A stretch of DNA of 64,000 nt from CAZXWN01 sp964644695 [NCBI: uncultured bacterium] (GTDB lineage Bacteria > UBP4 > UBA4092). This document shows, in pieces, positions 17,655 through 25,977 of the stretch. The stretch covers positions 310,001 through 374,000 of the forward strand of contig CAZXWN010000001.1 in assembly GCA_964644695.1 (NCBI GenBank). Direction: 5' to 3'. The notes under the pieces were generated by a model, which searched no databases, was not told the DNA's origin, and saw only the letters and a program-made list of their open reading frames with translations. Positions within the stretch are counted from its first letter, which is position 1, and every line of letters starts with the position of its first letter. The translations under genes were made by a program, and so were the position numbers.

Positions 17655-18944
17655 ATGAATATTGCAGTTGTTGGAACTGGCTATGTAGGTTTGGTTACAG
17701 GTGCCGTTTTTGCAGACCTTGGTAATGATGTGATTTGTGTTGATAAAATTCCACAAAAAGTTGAAAACCTAAATAAAAATATAATGCCCATTTATGAGCC
17801 AGGTTTGGAAGAAATGGTACTAAGAAATCGTAATGACGGGCGGTTAACATTTACGACGGATTTGACGGAAGCAGTTCGCCATTCGGAAGTGATATTTATT
17901 TGTGTAGGAACTCCTCCGAAATCAAATGGTGAATCCGATTTAGCTCAAGTGCGTGATGTGGCGGCTGAAATCGGGCAAGCCATGGATCATTATATCGTCG
18001 TCGTGAATAAGAGTACTGTTCCGGTGGGAACCGGTGATTTAGTGAGAACAATTGTAAAGATGAATCAAAAGCGTGAAATAGATTTTGATGTTGTTTCAAA
18101 TCCAGAATTTCTCCGTGAAGGCTCTGCCATCAGTGATACCTTATTTCCGGATAGAATCGTTATTGGTGCACCTACGCGTCAAGTCGCAATGAAATTGTTG
18201 GAATTATATGCTCCACTGGAAAGACCGATGATTATAACGGATGTCTATTCGGCTGAGATTATTAAATATGCCAGCAATGCTTTCCTTGCAACTAAAATAT
18301 CCTTTATTAACTCCATTGCGGATATCTGTGAAAATACCGGTGCCAATGTAACGGATGTTATAAAGGGTATGGGAATGGACAATCGGATTGGTAAAGGCTT
18401 CTTGCAGGCAGGTTTGGGATATGGTGGTTCCTGCTTCCCCAAAGACACTCTGGCCTTGATTTATACCGCCTCACAGCACGGAGAAGATATGAAGATTCTC
18501 AAGGCTGTTGTGGATACGAATGAATCTCGAATCCCCCGGTTTATTGGTCGTATTGAGAAAGTTCTTGGTGGATTACAAGGTAAAACAATTGGTATTTTAG
18601 GGCTAGCATTTAAACCTAATACGGATGATATTCGATTTGCAAAATCATTGGAAATCATTCAATATCTTTTAGAGAATGGGGCCGTGGTAAAGGCTTATGA
18701 TCCTATCGCTATGGATAACACGAAAGAAGTGTGCCCTGATGTTGAATATTGTGACAGTTCCATGGCAACAGCCAAAGATTGTGATGCGATAGTCATCGTT
18801 ACTGAATGGAATGAATTTAAGCTGTTAAATTTCCAAAAATTAAAAAGCATTATGAAACGACCCGTAATATTTGATGGTCGTAATATGTATGATCCTGAAC
18901 GTATGAAATCCGTTGGGTTTGAATATTACTCAATAGGCCGTTAG
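17655..18944 (+). CDS. ugd: UDP-glucose 6-dehydrogenase
   Basis: 429 residues. Four-electron oxidation of UDP-glucose to UDP-glucuronate with two NAD. The N-terminal Rossmann motif is VVGTGYVGLVTGAVFADLG; the catalytic cysteine lies in GLGYGGSCFPKDTLAL; the C-terminal domain has GILGLAFKPNTDDIRFAKSL. Ribosome site AAGGAG 8 nt before ATG. With uxs it makes UDP-glucuronate and UDP-xylose for surface polysaccharide. A strong terminator follows. Confidence 0.97.
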   Translation: MNIAVVGTGYVGLVTGAVFADLGNDVICVDKIPQKVENLNKNIMPIYEPGLEEMVLRNRNDGRLTFTTDLTEAVRHSEVIFICVGTPPKSNGESDLAQVRDVAAEIGQAMDHYIVVVNKSTVPVGTGDLVRTIVKMNQKREIDFDVVSNPEFLREGSAISDTLFPDRIVIGAPTRQVAMKLLELYAPLERPMIITDVYSAEIIKYASNAFLATKISFINSIADICENTGANVTDVIKGMGMDNRIGKGFLQAGLGYGGSCFPKDTLALIYTASQHGEDMKILKAVVDTNESRIPRFIGRIEKVLGGLQGKTIGILGLAFKPNTDDIRFAKSLEIIQYLLENGAVVKAYDPIAMDNTKEVCPDVEYCDSSMATAKDCDAIVIVTEWNEFKLLNFQKLKSIMKRPVIFDGRNMYDPERMKSVGFEYYSIGR

Positions 18945-18960
18945 TTATAAGAATTTAGAG

Positions 18961-19000
18961 AAGAGCTGGAGAATCATAAAGAATCTCCAGCTCTTTTTGT
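18961..19000. terminator. Terminator between convergent ugd and gpsA
   Basis: Twelve-bp stem AAGAGCTGGAGA (18961-18972) with TCTCCAGCTCTT (18984-18995), then TTTTGTTT on the plus strand. The arms are symmetric and it lies 4 nt before the gpsA stop codon, so it may serve both convergent genes, with a better T-tract on the plus side. Confidence 0.85.
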
Positions 19001-19003
19001 TTA

Positions 19004-20020
19004 CTATGCATAAATCTCATTTTCAGATTTTGGATTTCGAGTCATCAAATCAAGAACGGCTTTTTCCACAGGTTTATTGTTATAAATAACTTGGTAGATT
19101 TCATTAATTATTGGCATCTCAACATTAAGTTTATCGGCCAGTCTTTTCCCAGAATCTGTTGTGTTCAAACCTTCAACGACCATTCCAATTTCTTTTAATG
19201 CTTCTTCGGTGGTATATCCTTTGGCTCTTAATTCACCAAATTTCCTGTTTCTGGAATGCTGGCTCATACATGTAACAATTAGATCCCCGAGTCCCGACAA
19301 TCCTGAAAATGTGGCTGGGTTTCCACCTCTTTTAACTCCCAGTCTGGTAATTTCAGCCAAGCCCCGGGTAATTAATGCCGCTTTTGTGTTATCGCCAAAT
19401 CCCATACCGTCACAGGCACCAGCGGCGATGGCAATAACGTTTTTTAATGAGCCACCCATTTCGACACCAATTATGTCGGGGTTTGTATATACGCGAAATT
19501 GTGCAGTAGAGAAGATATCTTGAATTTCCTGAATATGATCAAGTTTATTTCCACTGATAGTTACTGTGGTAGGGATATCACGGCTCACTTCTTCTGCATG
19601 GCTTGGTCCGGATAATACTACAATCCGGTCCAACGAATGATCGGGAAGAACATCATGGATAACCTCTGACATTGTTTGCAGAGATTCAATATCCAAACCT
19701 TTGGCACAATTGATAAGAGTTAACTCGTTTGATATTAGAGGTTTGAGTTGTTTGCAGAGGCTTCTTACAGCATGAGAAGGTACTGTTATTATGGCATAGT
19801 GTGCGTTATCAAGTGCTTCTTCGAGGCTGTGAATTGGATGAATATTATTGGGTAACTCTATTCCCGGTAAGAGGCGGGGATGTCTATGATTTTGTTGGAG
19901 AAAAGTGATAGCTTCCTGGTCAATGTCCCACAAATTAACTGAATAATTCTTATTTCCTAATAAGCGAGATAGAGCCAAGCCCCAACTGCCAGCACCTAGT
20001 ACGACTAATCTTGTGTCCAT
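19004..20020 (-). CDS. gpsA: Glycerol-3-phosphate dehydrogenase [NAD(P)+]
   Basis: 338 residues. Reduces dihydroxyacetone phosphate to sn-glycerol 3-phosphate for phospholipid synthesis. The N-terminal VLGAGSWGLALSRLLGNKNY is the nucleotide-binding loop; INCAKGLD, VLSGPSHAEEV, GSLKNVIAIAAGACDGMGFGDNTKAALITRGL (in two blocks, with the catalytic Lys) and GLSGLGDLIVTC are family signatures. Single gene, divergent from the Met-rich protein at 20308. Confidence 0.96.
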   Translation of the reverse strand: MDTRLVVLGAGSWGLALSRLLGNKNYSVNLWDIDQEAITFLQQNHRHPRLLPGIELPNNIHPIHSLEEALDNAHYAIITVPSHAVRSLCKQLKPLISNELTLINCAKGLDIESLQTMSEVIHDVLPDHSLDRIVVLSGPSHAEEVSRDIPTTVTISGNKLDHIQEIQDIFSTAQFRVYTNPDIIGVEMGGSLKNVIAIAAGACDGMGFGDNTKAALITRGLAEITRLGVKRGGNPATFSGLSGLGDLIVTCMSQHSRNRKFGELRAKGYTTEEALKEIGMVVEGLNTTDSGKRLADKLNVEMPIINEIYQVIYNNKPVEKAVLDLMTRNPKSENEIYA

Positions 20021-20122
20021 AAAATACCACTTTCTGGTTGAATAATGCAGATATTGAATCTTTATGTTAACAAAACAGGGAAATTTTGGATAATATTTCC
20101 CTCGTAAACATTTTCAATGGAC

Positions 20123-20156
20123 ATACATCGAACAAGATTGATCTTGTTCGATGTAT
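20123..20156. repeat. Dispersed palindromic repeat, copy B
   Basis: Arms ATACATCGAACAAGAT (20123-20138) and ATCTTGTTCGATGTAT (20141-20156) are perfectly complementary around a TG centre. Same core as copies A, C and D. It lies between divergent gpsA and the gene at 20308. Read on the minus strand it gives the peptide HRTRSILFDV, also seen in copy C. Confidence 0.9.
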
Positions 20157-20260
20157 CTTAGGGTAACAAAACGAACCGTAAGTATTTGTCTTCTTGAGAG
20201 AAAAATATTTTTTGTAAACAAATTTATGTTCATTTTTTGATGTAAAACAAAAATATCCCA

Positions 20261-20269
20261 TGCTATAAT
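20261..20269 (+). promoter_or_regulatory. Extended -10 promoter for the Met-rich exported protein
   Basis: TGC followed by a perfect TATAAT (20264-20269), an extended -10. No good -35 at the normal distance (TTGATG at 20237-20242 is 21 nt away). It lies 38 nt before the ATG at 20308. Confidence 0.55.
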
Positions 20270-20307
20270 CTGAACAGATACCATACCAGACATGAGGTTA
20301 TTATTTT

Positions 20308-21150
20308 ATGACAAAAAAACGGTTAATCATCATTGGGACCTTTGCGCTGATTATTGTTGTTGTTTCTGTTCTTGCGTACGCTCAGACAGCAGGCATGTAT
20401 TCTGTGCAAAGAGCTAGAGATGTGGCTGGTGGAGCGCCCGGTGGAAGTATGGCTCCTATGGACATTAGCCCTGAACAATTACAGATGTTTAATCAAGGTA
20501 ATATGTTGATGATGAACCAACAGGAGGAAGGACCTACACCTGAAGTCAAAATGATAACAGTATTAGAAGGTGATAGAGTGATTTCTGCTGTATCCGGTGA
20601 GGTTTTACAACAACCGGAGCGTAAACAGGTCCCAGATACACAGAAAAATCAATATTACGATGATGGAACTCACGGAGATGAAGTTGCGGGTGATGGTATT
20701 TATAGCAATGTCGTGGAACGCAAAGATGTTATCAGTAAAGATGAGTACATCCAGAGAATTAGATTAGAAGCATTAATCAATAAAATAGTAAATGATAAAG
20801 CTGTTGATTTTTATCGTGAGTATGTAGCAGCGGAATCACCCAATCCAGTAATGCCAACCGTTAGTTACTGGAAGAATAAAAAGACCAGCTTTGTTGAAGA
20901 ATATCGTGAAAGAGTCCTTCGCCCTTACAAAAATGAAAAGGGTGAGTACTATGAAGTTTATGAAGCACCGAAACCGAAGGTGAATCCATTATTATTAATG
21001 CAACAACAAAATATGATGATGAATAATATGCAAGGTGGCAATATGATGATGCCTGGCGCAATGGGTGGTGCTTCAGCTGATCCCACTATGCAGGGTATGA
21101 ATATGGGTGTTGGTGGAAGCTCATATTTTGGTGAACGAAATCGGATGTAG
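20308..21150 (+). CDS. Exported Met-rich protein of unknown function
   Basis: 280 residues, with a GAGGTT ribosome site. An N-terminal signal sequence or anchor (residues 5-25, RLIIIGTFALIIVVVSVLAY, followed by AQT) suggests export. The middle holds YYDDGTHGDEVAGDGIYSN (about 115-133), a D/G-rich segment of the kind seen in secreted proteins with an N-terminal beta-sandwich and possible Ca binding. The C-terminal 70 residues are very rich in Met, Asn and Gly (LLLMQQQNMMMNNMQGGNMM). I do not recognise a family. Nth follows 9 nt downstream, so they share a transcript. The Met-rich tail might bind copper or simply be low complexity; unresolved. Confidence 0.75.
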   Translation: MTKKRLIIIGTFALIIVVVSVLAYAQTAGMYSVQRARDVAGGAPGGSMAPMDISPEQLQMFNQGNMLMMNQQEEGPTPEVKMITVLEGDRVISAVSGEVLQQPERKQVPDTQKNQYYDDGTHGDEVAGDGIYSNVVERKDVISKDEYIQRIRLEALINKIVNDKAVDFYREYVAAESPNPVMPTVSYWKNKKTSFVEEYRERVLRPYKNEKGEYYEVYEAPKPKVNPLLLMQQQNMMMNNMQGGNMMMPGAMGGASADPTMQGMNMGVGGSSYFGERNRM

Positions 21151-21159
21151 TAAAAATAG

Positions 21160-21801
21160 ATGTCTGAAAAACTTAACGAAAAAGAACGCGCTCGGATAAT
21201 ATTCCAAACTTTGGAGTCTGTTTATCCGGGCGCGAAATGTTCTCTGAACTATAAAAATCCTCTTCAATTACTTGTTGCTACAATATTGTCTGCTCAATGT
21301 ACAGATGAGAGAGTGAATCTCGTAACAGCCAGCCTTTTTGTAAAATATCCTGATGCTTTAGCCTTTGCAAAAACACCTATTTCTGAACTTGAGCAAGATA
21401 TTCGTTCTACTGGTTTTTACCGTAATAAGGCAAAGAATATCCAAGCAGCCTGTTTGCGGATAGTAAACGTATATAATGGCGAAGTTCCCGCTAATATGGA
21501 TGATTTATTAACCTTAGCCGGTGTGGCACGGAAGACTGCAAATGTTGTTTTGGGGAATGCTTTCAATATCTCTTCAGGATTTGTTGTGGATACTCATATC
21601 GGACGATTAGCTCAACGGATGGGTTTTAGTAAACAAAAGCTCCCTGAAAAAATTGAACAGGATTTAATGGCACTGTTTGATCAAAAGATTTGGGTGCAAA
21701 TGGGACATATTCTAATTAGTCATGGCCGGAAGGTGTGTACTTCACGTAAAGCACATTGTGAGCTTTGTCCGATTGAAAAACTTTGTCCCAAGATAATTTA
21801 G
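21160..21801 (+). CDS. nth: Endonuclease III (DNA glycosylase/AP lyase)
   Basis: 213 residues, standard length. Removes oxidised pyrimidines and cuts AP sites in base-excision repair. The helix-hairpin-helix ends in LAGVARKTANVVLG with catalytic Lys125; the catalytic Asp is Asp144 in VVDTHIGRLAQRMG. The 4Fe-4S ligands follow the C-x6-C-x2-C-x5-C pattern (CTSRKAHCELCPIEKLCP). Starts 9 nt after the Met-rich gene with no strong ribosome site. Confidence 0.96.
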   Translation: MSEKLNEKERARIIFQTLESVYPGAKCSLNYKNPLQLLVATILSAQCTDERVNLVTASLFVKYPDALAFAKTPISELEQDIRSTGFYRNKAKNIQAACLRIVNVYNGEVPANMDDLLTLAGVARKTANVVLGNAFNISSGFVVDTHIGRLAQRMGFSKQKLPEKIEQDLMALFDQKIWVQMGHILISHGRKVCTSRKAHCELCPIEKLCPKII

Positions 21802-21826
21802 GCAAATTTTTACCGCATCAAAAACC

Positions 21827-21856
21827 TTCAAATTAAACCCACGGATGTGCTATTAT
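21827..21856 (+). promoter_or_regulatory. Candidate tRNA-Val promoter
   Basis: TATTAT (21851-21856) preceded by TGC as an extended -10, with TTCAAA (21827-21832) at 18 nt as a weak -35. It lies 26 nt upstream of the mature tRNA. Confidence 0.45.
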
Positions 21857-21882
21857 TTTTATCTACTGATTGTTCAATTGGT

Positions 21883-21959
21883 GGGCGCATGGCTCAGGTG
21901 GTTAGAGCGCTCCGTTCACATCGGAGAGGTCACAGGTTCGAGTCCTGTTGTGCCCACCA
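21883..21959 (+). tRNA. tRNA-Val (anticodon CAC)
   Basis: 77 nt. Acceptor GGGCGCA pairs with TGTGCCC (one G-U), discriminator A, CCA encoded. The anticodon stem CTCCG/CGGAG closes loop TTCACAT, anticodon CAC (reads GTG). The T loop contains GGTTCGAGTCC. It converges on the pseudouridine synthase 4 nt away. Confidence 0.95.
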
Positions 21960-21963
21960 TTTT

Positions 21964-22701
21964 TTATTTCTTCTTTTTATCCAACAAAACTAGTTTCTTT
22001 AATTCTCGTATTTCAGACGGTACTAATTCTCGATATTCTCCTTTTTTAATCTTTCCGAGTTTGAGATTTCCAAATTCGATTCTGACTAATCGGAGAACTT
22101 CATGGCCAACGGCTTCAAACATCCGTCGAACTTGTCTGTTTTTACCTTCAGAAATCCCAATAATTACTACGGATGCATTTGGAGCGCGACTATTTAATTC
22201 AACCGAAGCGGGTGAAGTCAGTCCATCTTCCAAGAGAACGCCTTTTTCAAGTTTTTTTAAGGAGGTTTCCGTAATATTACCTTTTATATGTGCCAAATAT
22301 GTTTTCTTTACACCATATCGGGGATGTGACAGCCTGTTTGCTAATTCTCCATCGTTTGTCAGCAATAATAATCCCTCAGTGTCGATATCTAATCTTCCCA
22401 CTGGATAAAGACGAATATCTATTCCTGATATAAGGTCCATGACTGTTTTACGTTTCTCTGGATCTTTCACAGTCGTTACCGCTCCGACAGGCTTGTGGAG
22501 AATAATGTATAATTTTTCTTCTTGCGGCCGAACAACATGATTTTTTACAATAACTTCATCTTTTAACGGATCAATTGTCACACCCATTTCTCGAATTAAC
22601 TTTTTATTAACTCTCACCAGTCCATTCTCAATGAGTTCATCAGCAGCTCTTCGAGAACATATCCCACAGCGTGCAATGTATTTATTTAACCGTTCTTTCA
22701 T
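21964..22701 (-). CDS. RsuA/RluB-family rRNA pseudouridine synthase
   Basis: 245 residues. N-terminal S4 RNA-binding domain (ERLNKYIARCGICSRRAADE) followed by the catalytic domain with VGRLDIDTEGLLLLTNDG, catalytic Asp105, and GKNRQVRRMFEAVGHEV. Closest in layout to RluB, which modifies 23S rRNA helix 89 in E. coli, but RluE/RluF/RsuA members cannot be excluded. C-terminal Lys tail. Alone between tRNA-Val and the HD gene on the same strand. Confidence 0.9.
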   Translation of the reverse strand: MKERLNKYIARCGICSRRAADELIENGLVRVNKKLIREMGVTIDPLKDEVIVKNHVVRPQEEKLYIILHKPVGAVTTVKDPEKRKTVMDLISGIDIRLYPVGRLDIDTEGLLLLTNDGELANRLSHPRYGVKKTYLAHIKGNITETSLKKLEKGVLLEDGLTSPASVELNSRAPNASVVIIGISEGKNRQVRRMFEAVGHEVLRLVRIEFGNLKLGKIKKGEYRELVPSEIRELKKLVLLDKKKK

Positions 22702-22753
22702 AATAGCGGTCTCTTTTCTTATTTAGTTATTATTATTTAATTGTAACAAACTG

Positions 22754-23950
22754 CTACGCATGGAACTGTTGATAAATCTCACCCATCTCGATACCAGCAA
22801 TGGATTTCCTGGAATAAGTTTCACTGAGAGATTTGATTGCCTTACTAAATTCCTGACTGGGTGATCCATTTTCTCTTGCTAACCATGCCTCCAGGAATGC
22901 GGCAATATGGTCAGCTGCTCGAACAATCTCACCATCTCTTGGTGAAAAGTGGTCAGAATTATATGATAAATTAATCTCATCGGAACTGGCAGGTAATTGT
23001 TTGTTATCCTTCATAATCAGACTGGCAAATTCATTTTCTGTATATAATTTCAAGTCACTAATCCATTCGGAGGGGATGAGTCCAGGTTTATAAATCTTTT
23101 CTTCCATCTCTTCTATTTCATAGGACTTAATTAAGTCATCCAGCCCTTCAACTGAGACCTTAACGGGATTGATAATATCTCGAGTCAATACCTCGGGCAG
23201 ATCATGGAATAAGCCAGTCATGAAATTATTTATACATCGTTTAGGACATGCATTAACTTGTAAAGAGAAGAAATAAGAAAGGAGGGCAACAATAAATGAA
23301 TGTCCAAGAACCGAAGTTCTGGGAATTCTATGGAGATGGCTCCAACGGACTTGAAATCGTAATTGACCACATAAATCAATGAACTTTGCATATTCGGGAT
23401 AAAGCATGATTTTTTGCATCCCGGTAAGATCATAATAACTACGAGTCACCTCAGATAAACCATGGCTTATATCATCAATCTCATATCCCTCAGGATCAGA
23501 TTGCTGGATGATACGAAATTCCCACTTTGTTGCCTGAAAATGTGCTGCATTTAAAATCCTTCGATGAATTGTCTCCTTTGGAGAATCAATGTATTCCTTG
23601 AAACGGGTACAAAAATCAGAGCCAAGAGGAGATATGGATGGAGATATTTGGGCATAGACCCAGTTATTTAATTCAAGAAATTTCTCTCGGTTATTTTTAA
23701 TTTTGTGAAATATCTGGGGTTTTAAATCTGTTAATACCAGACGATGAAGAAACTCAAAAATACCCCCTTCAATAATTTTGATCCAATCAGCGTGATCTAT
23801 ATTTTCATCAAACTTACCCAACATATAAGCAATAACCATTTTATGGGCCTGTTTATCTAATTCGCGAAGCTCAACAGGGCATATTTTGTCATTCCAACGG
23901 CGCAAGTTGGCAGAATCCATTATTCGTAGTAGAAGAGTTTTAGTAATCAT
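22754..23950 (-). CDS. HD-domain phosphohydrolase, unknown substrate
   Basis: 398 residues. The central HD core has H-bearing helix RIPRTSVLGHSFIVALLSYF and the metal motif GLFHDLPEVLTRDIINPVK (His249-Asp250), then the late D in VRAADHIAAFLEAW. This looks like the YfbR/HD3 group, members of which are 5'-nucleotidases, but the protein is twice as long as YfbR: an N-terminal helical part (about 1-170) of unknown role precedes the HD core. Start ATG 23950 with GGAG upstream. Divergent from murI. Confidence 0.8.
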   Translation of the reverse strand: MITKTLLLRIMDSANLRRWNDKICPVELRELDKQAHKMVIAYMLGKFDENIDHADWIKIIEGGIFEFLHRLVLTDLKPQIFHKIKNNREKFLELNNWVYAQISPSISPLGSDFCTRFKEYIDSPKETIHRRILNAAHFQATKWEFRIIQQSDPEGYEIDDISHGLSEVTRSYYDLTGMQKIMLYPEYAKFIDLCGQLRFQVRWSHLHRIPRTSVLGHSFIVALLSYFFSLQVNACPKRCINNFMTGLFHDLPEVLTRDIINPVKVSVEGLDDLIKSYEIEEMEEKIYKPGLIPSEWISDLKLYTENEFASLIMKDNKQLPASSDEINLSYNSDHFSPRDGEIVRAADHIAAFLEAWLARENGSPSQEFSKAIKSLSETYSRKSIAGIEMGEIYQQFHA

Positions 23951-24017
23951 GATATTGCTATTCTCCTTGAAATATGGACGTTAAATAATCATGTAATAGC
24001 ATGTTAAAATAAACATT

Positions 24018-24830
24018 ATGAATCGTCCGATTGGTGTTTTTGATTCCGGTATTGGTGGTTTAACTGTTGTCAAAAGTCTGAAACAGGAACTGCCAAATGA
24101 ATCTATTGTCTATTTTGGCGATACCGCCCGTGTTCCTTATGGTTCAAAATCTAAAGATATTATAAGACGATATGCTATAGAGAGCGCACGTTTTCTCATG
24201 CAGTATGATATTAAATTTATGGTTGTCGCTTGTAATACTACTTCAGCTGTTGCTTTAGAAAGTATCCGAGAGTTTTATCATAATCCAGTCGTAGGAATGA
24301 TTCACCCTGGTGCAGTTTGTGCCGCAGAAACCAGTAGAAATAAGAATATTGGAATTATTGGAACAAAGGCTACTATTAGCAGTAATTCATACTCACATGA
24401 AATATCCTATATTGACTCCTCAATTAAAGTATATTCCAAAGCCTGTCCCTTATTTGTTCCTCTGGTTGAGGAGTGTATGATTCAGGGTGATATTGTTGAT
24501 AGAATCGCTCATTATTATTTGGATTCATTGGTTGAACAGGGTATTGATACTTTAGTGATGGGCTGTACTCATTATCCACTTTTATTTGATGCGATACGAA
24601 ACTGTGTTGGTCCTGAGATTAATTTGATTGATTCCGGATATGCTGCGGCTCGTTCTGTTAAGAGGATTCTTAATGAAATGAATCTTACAAATAAAACAGG
24701 CATTCAACCAATATATAAATTTTATGTAAGTGATGCTGTTCAGGATTTTTCTCGCAATGCCAGTTTCTTTCTGGGCCATGAAATGAAAAACATAGAAAAA
24801 ATTGATTTAGAAGACAGGGTTAGAATCTGA
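24018..24830 (+). CDS. murI: Glutamate racemase
   Basis: 270 residues. Interconverts L- and D-glutamate for peptidoglycan. Asp-Ser of FDSGIGGLTVVKSL, the first catalytic cysteine Cys72 in ACNTTSA, and the second Cys183 in GCTHYPLL are all present. A TGT-TAAAAT extended -10-like sequence precedes the gene at about 24002-24010. PepT starts 4 nt after its stop: murI-pepT-rel form one operon. Confidence 0.96.
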   Translation: MNRPIGVFDSGIGGLTVVKSLKQELPNESIVYFGDTARVPYGSKSKDIIRRYAIESARFLMQYDIKFMVVACNTTSAVALESIREFYHNPVVGMIHPGAVCAAETSRNKNIGIIGTKATISSNSYSHEISYIDSSIKVYSKACPLFVPLVEECMIQGDIVDRIAHYYLDSLVEQGIDTLVMGCTHYPLLFDAIRNCVGPEINLIDSGYAAARSVKRILNEMNLTNKTGIQPIYKFYVSDAVQDFSRNASFFLGHEMKNIEKIDLEDRVRI

Positions 24831-24834
24831 AACC

Positions 24835-25977
24835 ATGATAAACAAACAACGTTTACAAAAAATATTTTTGGATTTAGTCAAAATATCATCGCCACCATTA
24901 AATGAAAGGCTTGTTGCTGATTATATTAAGGCGATATTATCAGACTTGAATTTGAATGTTATTGAAGATGACGCTGGAAAGAAAATAGGTGGCAATACGG
25001 GGAATTTATTATGCAGTATTCCTGGTAATAGTCCTGATGTACCTCCAATTGCCTTGGTCACTCACATGGACACTGTTATCCCATGTGAAAATATTGAGCC
25101 CACTTTCGATGGCGATGTTTTCCGTGTTAAAGGGAAAACTGTTCTTGGTGCCGATGATAAAGCTGCTGTTGCAGAAGTGCTTGAGTTTGTTTACATAGTA
25201 TTAGAAAGCAATATACCTCATGGTGATATCGAAATAGTGTTTACTATTTCCGAAGAAACTTATATGCATGGTTCCAAGGGTTTTGATATAAAAAATCTGA
25301 AATCAAAAATTGCATTAATATTAGATGAGCAGGGGGCGCCTGGATCAATTGTCCATGCAGCTCCACACCTATTTACACTAGACATAGCTTGCAGAGGAAA
25401 AGCTGCTCATGCGGGAATGTGTCCAGAAAAAGGAATTAGTGCAATTCAGATAGCCTCTGATGCAATTTCGTCAATGACTATTGGCCGACTTGATGAGGAA
25501 ACTACTGCTAATATTGGTCTTATTACGGGTGGATATGCCCGGAATATTGTTGCAGAAACCGTAAAACTTGAAGCGGAGAGCCGTAGCTTATCTTTTGAAA
25601 AGGTTAAAAAACAAGTCGAGCATATGATAACCTGTTTTCAAGAATCTGCAAAAAAATGGCAAGGTAGTGTTGATATTAAGTTGAATCATAGCTTTCAAGG
25701 GTATTTTATTCCTGAAACTAATCCTTTAATTCAGCTTGTGAATACTGCGGGTATTTCTGCGGGATTAGATACGAACCTTTCTCATTCAGGTGGGGGAACG
25801 GATGCAAATATCTTTAACTCCAAGGGGCTCACATCTCTTGTCTTATCATGCGGTTATCGTGATATGCATTCAAGCTCAGAAAATGTATCCATTGTTGATA
25901 TGGAAAATACTGTAATATGGCTGAGTAAAATAAGTGAATTGATGAATCAGAAAGAATGGATCCAACGTCTGACATAA
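24835..25977 (+). CDS. pepT: M20 family metallopeptidase, peptidase T-like
   Basis: 380 residues. Zinc aminopeptidase fold; PepT removes the N-terminal residue of tripeptides. Zinc ligands and catalytic acid are visible in VTHMDTVIPCENIEP, VLGADDKAAVAEVLE, VFTISEETYMHGSKG (Glu-Glu), LDEQGAPGSIVHAAP and the late HSGGGTDANIFNSKGL. Shorter than E. coli PepT and closer to the PepT-like group of Firmicutes. Starts 4 nt after murI and overlaps rel by 22 nt. Confidence 0.88.
   Translation: MINKQRLQKIFLDLVKISSPPLNERLVADYIKAILSDLNLNVIEDDAGKKIGGNTGNLLCSIPGNSPDVPPIALVTHMDTVIPCENIEPTFDGDVFRVKGKTVLGADDKAAVAEVLEFVYIVLESNIPHGDIEIVFTISEETYMHGSKGFDIKNLKSKIALILDEQGAPGSIVHAAPHLFTLDIACRGKAAHAGMCPEKGISAIQIASDAISSMTIGRLDEETTANIGLITGGYARNIVAETVKLEAESRSLSFEKVKKQVEHMITCFQESAKKWQGSVDIKLNHSFQGYFIPETNPLIQLVNTAGISAGLDTNLSHSGGGTDANIFNSKGLTSLVLSCGYRDMHSSSENVSIVDMENTVIWLSKISELMNQKEWIQRLT

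Noticed and set aside
20067-20261. A 64-codon minus-strand ORF between gpsA and the Met-rich gene
   Set aside because: It reads through the palindrome, has no ribosome site and lies in the divergent promoter region.
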